DNA of 64,000 nt from Edolisoma coerulescens (taxonomy: Eukaryota; Chordata; Aves; Passeriformes; Campephagidae): positions 558,250-622,249 of the forward strand of contig VWZW01001281.1 of assembly GCA_013397115.1 (NCBI GenBank), in the 5' to 3' direction. The notes under the pieces were generated by a model. It had not been told where the DNA came from. It made no database searches and worked only from the letters and a program-made list of their open reading frames with translations. Positions within the stretch are counted from its first letter, which is position 1, and each line of letters begins with the position of its first letter. Below, one piece after another: positions 37,921 through 50,211 of this stretch. The position numbers and the translations under genes were made by a program.

Positions 37921-40900
37921 GGTGTGCTGAACGTGCAAAAGGAAGCAACTCTGGATCAAGCAGTCCATGGGCATTGCTGGGGCAATTAACAGGTACAAAA
38001 ACCTGGTGGAGACCCTCGTGCTGTGACAGAGCTCTGCATTGTGCAGCACCCTGCTTGCTGGAGAGGCCTGAGCTCCACCAGCACAACAGAGACAGCACTT
38101 CGGGCTCCATTCTTGGAGCAGGAGGGCTGCTAGAATACAAAATTTTCCTCTTTGCATACAAAGCAGGCACAAGGGAATTGATCTGATCTAGCAGCAGGAG
38201 CTGGTACTTTGTGCAGAACAGCAAAAATCTTTGTTCAGTGTGTGTGGAAGAGGAGACAGACCTGCTTCACTGACTGGTAAAACAAAAGGAAAATACTGAT
38301 TTCCTTTTACTGCATACTGAGCTCCACAACACAGGGGTTGTGGTTTTTATCTGTTTGGTTTTTCCCCTCATGCAGAGCTGCACTCCCAGTTGAAGCTGTG
38401 GCATAAGTGCATGCTGCTCTTCCCCTATGAAATGAGGTGTTGACCTCAAAGTCTGGAGTGAGGTGATCTACAGTGTCTCCTCCTCATGAATTATCTTTAA
38501 TCTAGAAAAGAACTTTTGCCTTCCAGTGATGCATCTGTTTCGCTTTCCCAAGCTGACAGCGCTGCTGATCGAGTGTGTTGTTTGGTGCCACAGGATCGCA
38601 GTTTAAGAGAAAAGTGACTTTATAAATGATTATTAATCCCTCGGCATCCACAGGTGCAGGTGGGTGGTAATTTGGTCTCCTCCACTGCATGAATTATTCA
38701 CAGATTTGTTGGAATTTGTAGGTAGACATAAAATGATTCTTCTGTACCCAGGTGAGATGAATGATGGGAACAAACATAAAAAAAAAGAAACAAAAAACAT
38801 GCCTCTTCTCCAAAGTGAAAAGTCAATACATACCCTCATCATGATTTTGGGGGGTTATATCTTGGAGCTTTGGGCCATGGCGATCTGTCTAATGAATTTG
38901 AGCAAAAGGAAAGTGTTTAACATGATGGAGAAACACTTACCAAAAAATAAAGGAGAATTTAATAGGAATTAATGAATTTAGTACCACTTGGAAGCTGGTC
39001 TGACATAGATATATATTCCTCCTGCAGACAGTTTGTTGGAGAGAGTCTATTTTAGAGGGAGGTGGTTAAGCGTAAAGTATGGCATTAAGTCTTCAGCCTC
39101 GTAGGTATGATTGATTTATTTGGAAATGATGAGTGATCGTGTCCTAATGATGTTTTGAAAGCCATGAAATGAAGTGTGTTCCACTTTGTGGATGACCTTT
39201 GGCTCTAAATTCCGAGAGATGACAGTTACTGGGCACGTCAGTGAGGGGACAGAGGGGAAACTGGCACACTGTGCCCCTGAAATCACTGTGAAACTGTGTC
39301 ATCTGTTTGATTTAGCAGCAGATTCTCCAAGAAACCCGAGGAAATTGTAACTAGGGGTGGGTGGGAATAGATTAACAGAAGTTCCTTCATTGTTCTGTGT
39401 GGAAGTAGCTCTGATGTATTTATACCTCCTGGTCTTTTGCGGAGGTGCTGGATCATGTGAGGTGTCTGTTTTGCTGTGTCCATTTTTTGTGATTGTTTCA
39501 TTCTGGTAGTTTGGTTACTGCACTTCAGTTCCTGTGCCTCCTGCTAATACTGTTGTGTTGTAAGAGAATCCACTTAGCTTAGCAGCTCTGTGACTGCTCC
39601 TCTTTCCCACCTCATTTTTTGAGGTAAAATGCCAAATAAGCAATAGTCATGATTCTTGGAGGTCTCTGGGGATGTGTTTGATCAGAAATATCCTTGAAGA
39701 CAAGGATTTCCTTTGAAAATAGTTGCTGAACAGAGATCAGACGTACATCTTATAACTCCATCCCAATAGTGTGACAACCCGTGGGAAAAACATTTGGGAA
39801 GTTGTCACTGTTGGAAGTCATCTCTTTCCAACACAAAGAAATAGATGATTAATGAATCAACTTGCCAAAATACTGAGAGTCCTTTTCAAGTGTGAGGCTA
39901 AGAGATTTTAAATTTAATTTATAGTGCAAGATGTGATTTCAGGTTACTCAGACCTGTTGTGTCTTCACGTGCACTAACTGCAACGAAGATGCAATAGTCG
40001 ATAGGGTAACTAGAAGTATTATCTGTAAAGATGTTTGCTGTCAGCTCATGTCTCCTCTTACTCTGCAACAAAAGTGTAGATTTGAACATCGCGCTTTCAG
40101 GAAGAGAAGGGTCAGTCAGAGGGAGCCTTGAGGAGGAAACTGAGAGGGCAAGGTCTGGAAAACTTGTGGTCACTCAAAAACACCCCAAAGAGAAGACTGA
40201 CAGGGCACGCAATAGCAGTCCTCAAATACTTAAAAGGATATTGCCGTAAAAATGATTTTTTTTTCCTTCATGTCTTTGATGGACAGCATATGCTGCAGCC
40301 CAGGAGGTTCAGGATGGACTTTGGTAAAGCTTGTTAATGATAAAGACAGCAAAGCCTCAGCAAAAGTGGCATGCAGTGGCATGGCTGAGGAGTCTACATT
40401 AATGAATGTTAAAAACGAGCCAGCAAAGACACTGTCTGGAACAGCTATAATTAATAGGTGTTGTTATCTCTGCCTTGCTGCCTTCAGTCCCTTCTTAAAA
40501 CATTATATGATATTTCTCTCTAATATATAATGTATTTTTCTCTTAAAACATTGTTAGTGGATTGTGTGTATTCAATTACAGCCATTTGTCAGTAAATTGC
40601 CCTTCCATGTTCTGTTATTAATAGTATTATGCAGCTCTAATGTGAAGGCTATAATGCATACTGGGAGCTTTATCAGGCCATAAAAGCCTGTAGGAAGTCC
40701 TCATGCTAACAAGCTACAGCTTGAATAATAACCACGTGCAAAGCAGGAGATGGAGTACAGTAATTTTTGCAGAAGGCCAAGTTTTCCTTAAAAAGCTGTG
40801 ACCTGAAAGATGTCTTTTGAGTCCAGGTATCAATTTGCTCTTTTAGGAACTTTAAGTAAGGCTAGAGATGGCAAGTTTTACAGGATTTCTTTCTGTTTAG

Positions 40901-41435
40901 TGATGGATTATAGCTTAAAAATCTTAGCAAATTTGTGCTCAGAAATTATCTGTTGAGAGAGATGAGAGAAAGGAGAACAATGCTACACAGCCATATGGGC
41001 TTTGTTCTTACACATGGTTTGACTCTGTGGGGGACATCATTCTCCAGCCTGTCAAAGCTCAGCAAACGGCAAAAAGTTCTGATGGAATGGATATTCCTTT
41101 TCTAAACAGACAATGCCCAAAGGAAAATTCTCTCCTGACAATTGACTGCAGACAAACAGCTCTGGAGTTCTAAGCATTTCTGGTATCTCTGAAGGATTTG
41201 GGTCTCTTTTATAGTATCTTAATTATAAAAGCTTTGCTTTTAGGATGGCTCTTAATTGAATACACTTGTTTAATTTCTTCCTGGTGTGGATTTCCCAACT
41301 CCAGCCAACACCTAGCCAGAGGTGTTCCCTGCAGCCTGAAAATCATTTAGATTTTTTTATCACATGCTTAATATTTTGTATACCAATGCATGTATCAACT
41401 CTTTGATTTGAATTCATCAAATGGAGATATCAAAT
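37921..41435. other. Non-coding stretch
   Basis: No supported exon or repeat. An AT-rich segment at about 40440-40740 (TATAATTAATAGG, many TAAT cores, repeat-free) has the texture of a conserved non-coding element, without proof. If the exon at 37725 is real, this would be its first intron. Confidence 0.4.
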
Positions 41436-41490
41436 ACACTTGGTGATCCTTATGGGTCCCTTCTAACTTGAAATATTCTATGATTTCATC
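41436..41490 (+). mobile_element. CR1 3' tail fragment
   Basis: GGTGATCCTTATGGGTCCCT followed by TCTAACTTGAAATATTCTATGATTTC matches the last bases of avian CR1 elements, including one and a half ATTCTATG tail units. Only about 50 bases are recognisable; sequence upstream is too diverged to assign. Confidence 0.7.
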
Positions 41491-41876
41491 TCCTGTATAG
41501 AAAGGTTGATAACAAGAATGCCCACTAAAAAGCTGGGCTCGCAGCTCCTACAATTAAATGCTCTTTCACTGCTTGAGATTCAAGCTCAGAAAGATGGGGG
41601 TGAAAACTGAAACAACCCCTAACAGGAAGTATTTGCCTAATTTGCAAGCCCTTGCAGTGGTGCTGAAACAGTACTTACAGGAGGGTAAAGCAATGCAGCC
41701 TGCTCTTGAGACAAACACTGCAGCTAGAATCAAATGCCCACGGTGTCTTCCCTTGGCACAGCTTCCTCTGCGCTGGCACAGGCATCTGAGGAACAAATGT
41801 CTCTGATCCCAGGGGGGACATTTCCATCCCATCTGCTGCAGCTCCACAGCCGTAGCTGTCAAACAGGGGAGTAGAG

Positions 41877-41983
41877 GTTGCTTAGCACGAATGACTTTGC
41901 CCATGGAGCTTTCTTGTTGCACACTTTACCTGTCATGCTGCACCTTCAGCAAAGACCAGCCTCTGAAACAGGTTTTTACAAAG
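41877..41983 (+). repeat. Dispersed 107-bp repeat, copy B
   Basis: This is the partner of 24673-24779, in the same orientation and without gaps, at about 86% identity. Flanking sequence is unrelated, so the shared unit is this short block and not part of a larger segmental duplication. Confidence 0.75.
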
Positions 41984-42298
41984 TCCTCTGTGGAGGAAAG
42001 AAAAAGTGTGGCTTTGAACAAATGCCGTAAGATGGAGAGTCATGTCTGCTTCTTGTTTTGATCCCACTGCCTGGCCCGTTTAGAGGCTGTATGCACTTCA
42101 TCAGAATGCACTGCTTTCACTCCATCTTAGCAGGGAAAATAGAATAATACTACTCGTCAATACATTGCTGATAAAAGAAGTTTGTCTCTCATGGTCGGGT
42201 ATGCATACCAAAGCCTTGGCTGAAAGCCTTTTCTTCTTGCTTTAAACATGGTGAAGGGAACAGAAGATGGAAAAAATGAAGCAGTTTTGATTGATGGT

Positions 42299-42325
42299 CT
42301 CACTGATGGTCTGCTCCTGGTGCAG
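42299..42325 (+). repeat. 27-mer direct repeat, first copy
   Basis: CTCACTGATGGTCTGCTCCT followed by GGTGCAG is identical to 43226-43252, 927 bp away in the same orientation. Flanks do not match. Confidence 0.8.
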
Positions 42326-43225
42326 CAGAGTTGTTTGGTTTAATTGCTTTGATTTTTTTTACACAAATTGACCAAAATGGAAATGAAAACTGACTGCTGT
42401 TTTCTAATGGGGTCAGTAAATATGCAATAAGATTTTGATGCTTAAGATTTTGGGTAATGAATACACCTAGAAGCCTTGGAGTTTGTCATTTTTGTGTGAT
42501 TTATCTTCTCTCCAACTCCACAATGAAATATAGTAAAAAAAGGTTTTTTTTAATCTGTGATTCAGTGCTGCTTCAGAGGCTTTTCCTTTAGCTCTGAACA
42601 AGGTACTAATTGCAGAGATTTGACAGCTCTTGGGTATTCATGACATGTACTTGCCCTTACTTTAGATATTTAATTTAGTTGCAAAATAATTCTTCTTGAA
42701 TTAGTAATTGCAATAATTGCCATTAATAACCTGGCAAGGTAGTTGGCCTTTGGCATTACACCAGAGAAAAAAAAAATGATAGTAAGATAGCTCTTCTCTG
42801 AAGACTTAGAAATCTGGAGAACATTAGGGGCTGGGGGTGGATGGGGAGGTGGTGAGGAACAGAATACCAGAAACAAGGCATCATGACAGGCATCTTGGGG
42901 TGTTTGCAGTTGGGATTTATGCAACAGGCTTATGCAATTTGGTTGTACTACTTTATAGAAGACAAGGTGTCAGATGCAAAAGAAATAATAGGGAGGATGA
43001 GGAAGATGAAGGCAGGAGAGTGTGAAATGACAGGCAGTTGGGAATATTTTGGAAGCAGAACAAAGCCATGTGCTGAGAGTGGTGTCAATGGTGGCTTGTG
43101 TGACAGCAGAGCAGAAGGTGTTTTTCCATGGCTGCCCATCTCAGCTGGAATAAGTCCTCTCCACTAAGGACAGCGGAATGGAATGGGTGGGCTTCCCAAA
43201 GCAGTCAAACAGTAGCTGTCTCCCT

Positions 43226-43252
43226 CTCACTGATGGTCTGCTCCTGGTGCAG
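43226..43252 (+). repeat. 27-mer direct repeat, second copy
   Basis: Identical to 42299-42325 over 27 bases. A chance match of this length in a 64-kb window is unlikely, so common origin from a repeat or a local templated duplication is probable. Confidence 0.8.
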
Positions 43253-44186
43253 TGGCCGGGTGGAAGGCACCAAAAGCAGTGATGACCTTGCTCTGAAGGT
43301 GAAGGAGGAGCAGAGTATCCCCAGTATGAGAGGGCCCTGAGCTCGGGGCAGCAATGTGCTCCATCTGGGGTCCCAGTGTGATGTCCAGAGAACCTGGTCA
43401 GGACAGCACAGCACTAGGGGTTCTGCCAAGCCAAAATAGTGGCCCTGGGCCTGCAGAGAGTGAGGGGTTGGAGGGAGAAGGGGAGCCAGGGTAGGGAGGA
43501 AAGACAGGTAGTCACAGGAATTAATAGTTGCCAGTGCTGCTTGGACCTGGCAGGACTGCCCCACCCTTGTGTCAGGAAGAATTACAAGGCAGTGAGACTT
43601 TTAGTGGTAAATGTTACCCCACAGCTGCCTTGTATCTTGTCTTCTTTTTTTCTGAGGCTAGCTATTCCTCTGCTTCTCCCCTGATGCTGCCTGAAACACC
43701 AGTGATTTTGAGAAGCCAACTCCAGGACGTGGTTATGGATAAAAAAAGCACAGGGAGAGGTGTGTGCCAAAGGCTGATGCTGCTGTGCCAGGCACAATTG
43801 GGTGTGAGGGCACCTGAGCCAGAGGGACTGGAGATGTAGACCAGGGTTCACTGGGGCTCTCGGGAGCTGTGTGCTCATCCCTGTGTCTCTGCCAGTCTCC
43901 AGCCTTCTCAGGCAAGAACTGACTGTCATAGCCTTTGAGTCAGCAGGTGCTGTTTCTGGTTTGGGACATGTGTGTGTTGTGGTTTTGTTTCAACCAAGGA
44001 TCAAGGTTGTTCCCCCTTCTTGCCCATCTTGCTTGTCTTGTGTGATGGTTAACAAAGCAGACAGAATACAGAGAAGAGGGACATAAGGGACTGCAAACTA
44101 AGCCTTGTTTGTAGTTCAGCCCTTCCCTGCCCTCACCGGTGCTGTGTGAGTGCTGTGGCCATCAGAGGCTGGAGAGGTCACCCTGT

Positions 44187-44216
44187 ACCTGGCAGCACCT
44201 GGCAGCACCTGGCAGC
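44187..44216 (+). repeat. Three tandem copies of a 10-bp unit
   Basis: ACCTGGCAGC is repeated exactly three times. It is a small minisatellite, possibly variable between individuals. Confidence 0.9.
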
Positions 44217-46499
44217 AGGACACACTGGCTCTGGCCTCAAAAATTATGCCCAGACTGATGCAGCCAATGGCTAATCAGGACACAGAGATCCCTGGTCTAG
44301 CTAATGAACTGCTCCAAGTAATTTCATTCACTTCATTAAAAAGGAGAAGCATCTTTCCTCACTTCTTGGTGGAATTGGAAAAGTATAGTATCTAATTTTT
44401 CTTCTGCCTGAGAGCAGAATTTAAATCCTATTCTATTCTTTAAAACAAGAGCATGCATCTCATTCATAGAAGTTAAAACCTTCCTTATTCACTCAATGAG
44501 GAAAAAAATTCAACTCTGCCTATCCCAAGCTGTCAAAGCATGCAAGAGCAGCGTATAGATTGTGGGTACCATTAGAAAGCATTAGTGTCTAATGGCTTCA
44601 ACATGGACCACAAGGGAAGATGAAAGTTATCTATTCCTGGGGCTGCTGTTATTTCATTTGTCGATAGGCACGTCAGCCTTTGGCACTCATTTTGTCTGTG
44701 AAGGAGTATGATTGATTAATAAATGTGTGTTCCTTTGTAGACAGTTACAGAACGTTGGAGTATTTCTATAGCAAATTCTTACTGGAGAATCTCAGAAACC
44801 ATTTTTTCCTTACTGATACAAGGGGAGTAAAAATCTGTTTCTACCCTCCTCAGTTTTTAAAACCTGTGCTGCTAAAGCCTTTGTATATCTTTTTTCACTT
44901 GCAGCACAGTCATTTGAATATGTGACCAAGTTCTGTACAGAAGTTGTAGATTGAAAGGAGCCATAGTGACCCAAGGGATGGCAAGACCAGACTATGTATA
45001 GAGCAAGTGGAAATGATTCACTGGCTTTTAAATCCACAGCGATGGCCTTCATGTGGCTGTTGAGTTTGTAAACAATGGAAAGTCAATGGCTTTGATTTTT
45101 AAAAGGATGCAATACCTTGATAAAACACAGCAATGTGTCCTTCTGTGATGTTCTGGAACACAGCAAGTGTTTAATATGATTTTCTTCCACATGAACAAAT
45201 ACTGCAAATTTGTTCTTGGACCCTTATAATTTGCTCCTACATTAATTTCTCTTTCTTTGCTTCTGCCTCACTCTACTGTATGTCAAGCATTCCTTGATGA
45301 AAAGGGGTACTTATTGAAAAAGAAATCTGATCAGGAACATAAGCCCATAAAGAATAAGACTTGGTGCTGTGAGAGAAAGTTTGTAGCAGATCAGAGCAAT
45401 GGCCTGTGTAATTGCCAAGTCAATCAAGCCATGAAGCAGAAGGCAAAGGCTTTGATTCCTATTGCTCCCATTCACAAGTACATGCTGGGCTGTCATTGCC
45501 TTCAGCTCCTACCCTTAAAATCTCTTGAGCTGCCTTTCTGCTGCTGATTCATACTCATAGAAATAAACTTGCCATAAGAGCATTAATGTATGTTTTGAAA
45601 TCACACCCATTAAATTATTTTTCAGAAAAATAAGCAAGATTTAAAGGAGCAAAATTTTCTTTCCTGAACATCTGACAAGAGACATCTTGTGTGACTTTGT
45701 AGGCTTTGATATTTAATTATTAGAAGAGGTATATTTTGTTTTCTTTTCATTATTTTGTCCCACTGACACAGTCAATCTTATCAGTTGATTTCTCTAGGTT
45801 ATCAGGGACATGTTTAGATAGAGAGCAGTTTTTGAAGCAAATCTACATACAAAATGTTCCGCTACTGTCTGATCTTTAACAGTCAAATAAACTTAGTGTA
45901 CAGGATCTATCTTCACCTTTAGATTGATTCCTCTCACGTCATGGGTTTTTTTTTTTCTTGTAAAAGGAAAACATGACAACTTGGTCAGTGTTCCAAAACT
46001 AGCTCAACTCAGCAGAAAAAGACTAATTGCTTCTTGACTCCTGTGAACTGTTTTATCCCCAGCTAAGTTTTTAAGGAGTGATGTAAAAAGTCTTTAACAT
46101 AGTCACATTTTCTGGTAGTAAATCATCTCCTGAGCAGCCTCACCCAGTAGACACAAAGACTCGGTGCATAAACTTACCGTCACATTGATGGCTTTACAGC
46201 TGATTGCCCCAGACAATAACCAGGGAAGGGCTGGTGTTCCAAATCTGTTTGGTTCACTCTCTGAAAAAAAATTAAGTAACTATGGTAGTCAGCCGAGGAC
46301 CTTACTAAACAACCTGAGAGGAAAAAGATTGTTTTCCTTTGCTGCCTTCTCAAGGAATGGAGTGGAGTGAGTGCAGCTCAAATGAGTCTTGGAAGCAGAT
46401 GTCTCTTGTTTGGACCAGACTGGACTAAGGCAGGCAGCCTGTAACAAGTGCTGCCTCGTGGACAGGATTTTGCCCTTCAGATGAAATCACACAGCAAAA

Positions 46500-46750
46500 G
46501 GTTGAGTTTGGAAGATTCCTCTAGAGACCATTTAGCTTTGCTCCCTTGCTCAAGTGGGGCCAGCTAGAGCAAGTTGTCCAGGACTGGGACTCCAAGGAGA
46601 GAGACTCCACAGCTTCTCTGGGCATCACATTCCAGTGCTTGACCACCCTCACTGTAAAGCAATTTTATTTTTTCTGTTCAAGTATAATCTCCTGAATTGC
46701 AGTTTGCACTCACCACCTCTTGTTGACAAATAATGACAAACTTCTTCCAT
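46500..46750 (-). mobile_element. CR1 LINE fragment
   Basis: Plus-strand motifs such as GCTCAAGTGGGGCCAGCTAG, GAGACTCCACAGCTTCTCTG and CATTCCAGTGCTTGACCACC follow, in order, the complement of the avian CR1 3' region. The copy therefore lies on the minus strand. It is diverged, and both boundaries are approximate. The terminal ATTCTATG tail unit is not visible. Confidence 0.8.
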
Positions 46751-47023
46751 GTTCTGATGCATCTGCTGACACTAGTTTTATTTTCTTTTTAGGTCCTAAC
46801 TTTTCTTTTTTCTATTTAAACTCCTGGCCTTTTATTTGACTGTTGGGTTTATTGATTCAGCTTGTTCTTTGAGGCTGCAGTTGTGTAACTTTAAAATTCC
46901 TTTGTTTTGCTGGGAATTTCTTGTCCTGAGAGGTGAAGGCCACAGGGTAACAGAAACTGTAAAACATACTTTTTCCATGTACAGCAGAACTAAAGGTCTG
47001 GGTCCTGCAAATGAGTTGGTAGC

Positions 47024-47601
47024 TGACAGGTTCTATGTTTCTTTTTCCCCGTCTGCTGGTTCTTTTACTCGGAGTTTGGATGAAAACGCAGGAGACTGAA
47101 TCTTCTTGTAGGTTCTTAGATGTTTATTATTTCTTATCTACAGTACAGCAATAGAGACTGTGCTCTTAAGTTAACAAGGTGGAAAATGGCCGTGGAGTTC
47201 TGTCTTCCAAGGTCTTTTAAAGCCCAAACTACTCAATTATAAGATGCTAACTACTCTACTTCCAATAACGAGCCATTTATTTTTCGCACTGCGCGTTTTT
47301 TGGACCAATACCAAACCACCCAAATTTGTGAAGAAGAAGAAGAAGAAAGAAGAAGAACTAGCCTATGCCCAAAATCCTCCATCTTGTTACATGTATTACT
47401 ATATCCTAGAAATTCTACGTCTCTGTATGTTCTACCCAGTGATATAACACACTTTTTTTTAATTACACAGCCACAGTCTCCATGCTATCACATAATTTTT
47501 GCAACCTTTTCCAAGGTCTTAGGTCAAATGCAGTGTGCTTTTGAGGATCACTGCCTGTCAGCACTGAAAGACTGAAATTCTCTGAATCCGGGGTTCCAAC
47601 A
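47024..47601 (-). mobile_element. Solo LTR with perfect 6-bp target duplication (ERVK type)
   Basis: The 578-bp block starts TGACAGG and ends TTCCAACA on the plus strand (TG...CA). GGTAGC flanks it at 47018-47023 and again at 47602-47607. A 6-bp duplication is typical of betaretrovirus-like (ERVK) insertions. Reading leftward on the minus strand, it has a CCAAT box (complement of about 47303-47308), a TTTAAAAG TATA-like box (complement near 47214) and AATAAA (complement of 47123-47128), in the correct order. A GAA/TTC repeat lies in its U3. The TGTTGGAACCCCGGATTC start matches, in my memory, a songbird LTR family. No internal viral sequence remains. Confidence 0.92.
47330..47357. repeat. GAA trinucleotide repeat
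   Basis: An interrupted (GAA)n of about nine units lies inside the U3 part of the LTR at 47024-47601. On the LTR's own strand it is a pyrimidine TTC tract. Confidence 0.85.
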
Positions 47602-50148
47602 GGTAGCATGTAAAAAATAGCTGCCTTGATTATACTCATCAAAGCTGCTTTTTTGCCAGTGTATTGCTGCTTTCCCCATTTTTTTTCCTTGAGAATTTGT
47701 CTCTCAGTCCCTCCTGTGGTTTGGTCTTTGCTTATGACCATCCAATTTTTTTCTCCAGACTAGAGAATATTTTTGTTATTATTGCTAACACTGTGGGATG
47801 TACCTTTAAATCTTTTATGTGTGACTGTATATATTTTCAGAAGATTGACAATGCATAGATTACCTTGAAGACTGCATATTTTGGGGAACTCTCAGGTTAA
47901 AAAGAAAATCAGTTTAAAAAAATACCTGGAAAAATCCTATTTTTACTCTTGAGCACTCTTGGAAAACAGCTCGCATCACTTGAAATGGAATTTAAAAAAT
48001 CAATCTTTTGTTAGATTTCGTCAGAGCGATTCTGCAATGTAATAAATATTTCTAGAAAAGCAGGAACAGATTTTAACCCTTATTCTAGACTTTACCTCGT
48101 ATTTAATAAACGTAAAGGTATCTATTGATTTTTTAAAAGGTAATTACCCTTGCAGGAGCCAGAAGGATTGCTGCCTTCACTTTGCATCCTTTAAAATCCT
48201 AATTACAAATCTGATCCACCACTCCATTTGAATTTGAAAAAAATATTAACCACTTAGCTTGGAACTACATTTGCATTTCCTAGAAATGCTGTTTCCCTTT
48301 GCAGAAAAAAAACAAAAAAACAAAAAACCAATAACTTTTTTATTTTTTATGATTTAACTAATATTTCCCCATCTGTGCTTTGCTTCTGCGCTGTCTTTGT
48401 GGGGAAACTGAAGTCACCACCAGAATGCCTGGCAACAGAAGCAACAGAAGCAATGGACTTGATATTTATATTAGAACTGTAACACACAGACATCTGTTCT
48501 CTCTACCCTTTAGAAGATACTGCTTCTGAGGATTGGTATTTGGCTTTTTCAGCTGTGAGCTGCTGCTGATAGGTTGGTGGGAGCCTTGGAAAGGACTCCA
48601 CTGTAGCCCATGGGGCGGCCCCTGCCCAGCAGAGGCCCCTGGACAGACAGGGAGATAGATGGACAGGCAGAGAGGCTGAGGCAGTGCTGGGTTGGCCTCC
48701 TTGTAGTGTAGGGGCAGAGCTGAGTGACCCAGAGCCCTCTTTCCAGTTTGCTGCTGATTTGCAGAGACATCGGGATGTAATCCCTTCCTTCTGCCTGTTT
48801 CTCTACACTTAAAATAAGAATATTGGAACCAACCTATTTTGATCAAATATTTTGAGCTTGACTGAAGGAAACGTGCTGGTGACAGAGCTTTTCATCAGTA
48901 AGACATTCACCTATAACAGACAGAGGAACAAAGAAATTCCAGTAGTGCAGGGAGGATGCATTAAGCCAGAGATTGGTATTCACCCTCAGTATGTGTAAGT
49001 GCCTAATCAAGTTAGTTATTTTCCTTCTGATTTAGGGTGAGATTTTTATGGCAGTCAGCTTTCGGTTAAAAAGCAGTTTTGAATGAACAGGTGGGCTGCC
49101 ATGTCTGTGCTTTACCTTTTCCTTAGGGAGCTTAGTACTCGTTATCCCAAAATACCAGCTCCCTGTGTTAAAAGTCCCATAGGAGCTCAGTCTTCCCGAT
49201 GCTGGGTTCAATTCCAAACACACATATTCATACAGCAGTTGAACTACACAGCGTTGCAGATGTGGATGCTGCACTGTTTCTTATCTCCCTTCTTTAAAGT
49301 ATGTTTAAGGCCTGAACCCTGAACTGTGATGATAAAAATGCCTCACAGTTGATACCAGGATGAGACGGAAATACTTGCTCATGGCTAGCACTGAAACTGT
49401 TGCCTGTCCTTAGGGCAAATGCAGCAGAGACAGGCCTGTTCTCTTGCTCAAGAGGTGTTGGATAGTTTGCATTATTACTAGGAGGAAACAGACTTAATTA
49501 CCCAGAGGCAAAACAAAAGTGGTGAGAGGACCCTATGCACAGACCTTTTCATAAGCTGCAAGAGCCAGGCTGCACCCAAACAAAAGCCCTGCCTCGGGCT
49601 TCAGGAAGTTTCTTTGTGGCATTTCTGCCCATTTTTTGAGGGGTAGACTGAGGGGTAAGAAGTAGCCCAGGGAAGATGGAAAGAATGTGTCACCCTGTTT
49701 TCTTCCCACAATTATGTTATTTAATTTTCAAGTGCCATCTAAGACAACTTTAGAGGTTATGATGCCCAGATATTTGTCTAGCAGGGGTTAGCTCAATGCT
49801 GCCTATATTCCTTCCCTCCTAACTACAGCACTGTACATTTCCACCACCTCTGCAGTACTCCCTGCCTAAAAATGGGGCATCTTGAATGAGCTGTATATCA
49901 ATGCACCAAGCATGGGGATTAGGGGAGGTGATTTTACTTCTACACAGTGAGAAGTGGGGAAGTTACCCTGTTCCTGTATTTTAAGGCTTGTTTGCAGTGC
50001 TCAGGCAACAATACAAACAACAGTAGGAAAGAAAAATGCTGCATGAAAAGTGAGACAGGGCATTTCACAATGGCTGGGATTCAATGATAAGCTTGGCATG
50101 AAGTGTTTGGGAACTGACTCATGGATTTACGACTCTTGTATCACTGAA

Positions 50149-50211
50149 CAAAAACCAAAAAACCAAAAAAACAAAACAAACAAACAAAAAAAACAAAAAC
50201 AAAAACAAAAA
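50149..50211. repeat. A-rich (CAAA)n/(CAAAA)n tract
   Basis: About 63 bases of A runs broken by single or paired C residues. It could be an old poly(A)-derived tail, but no retroelement body adjoins it. Confidence 0.85.

Larger units (their letters stand above)
41984..46499. other. Non-coding stretch
   Basis: No supported exon. The section from about 42830 to 44270 is GC-richer than its surroundings and open in several frames on both strands, with few CpG and no recognisable protein. It contains the repeated 27-mer and a small tandem repeat, listed separately. Confidence 0.45.

Noticed and set aside
37553..38224. Longest open frame in the window (223 codons, minus strand)
   Set aside because: It lies over the CpG island, where several frames on both strands are open because GC-rich DNA has few stops. 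No domain, repeat or signal pattern is visible, and it runs on into ordinary sequence without splice logic.
50149..50211. A-rich tract as a retroelement tail
   Set aside because: No element body or target duplication on either side; kept only as low-complexity repeat.
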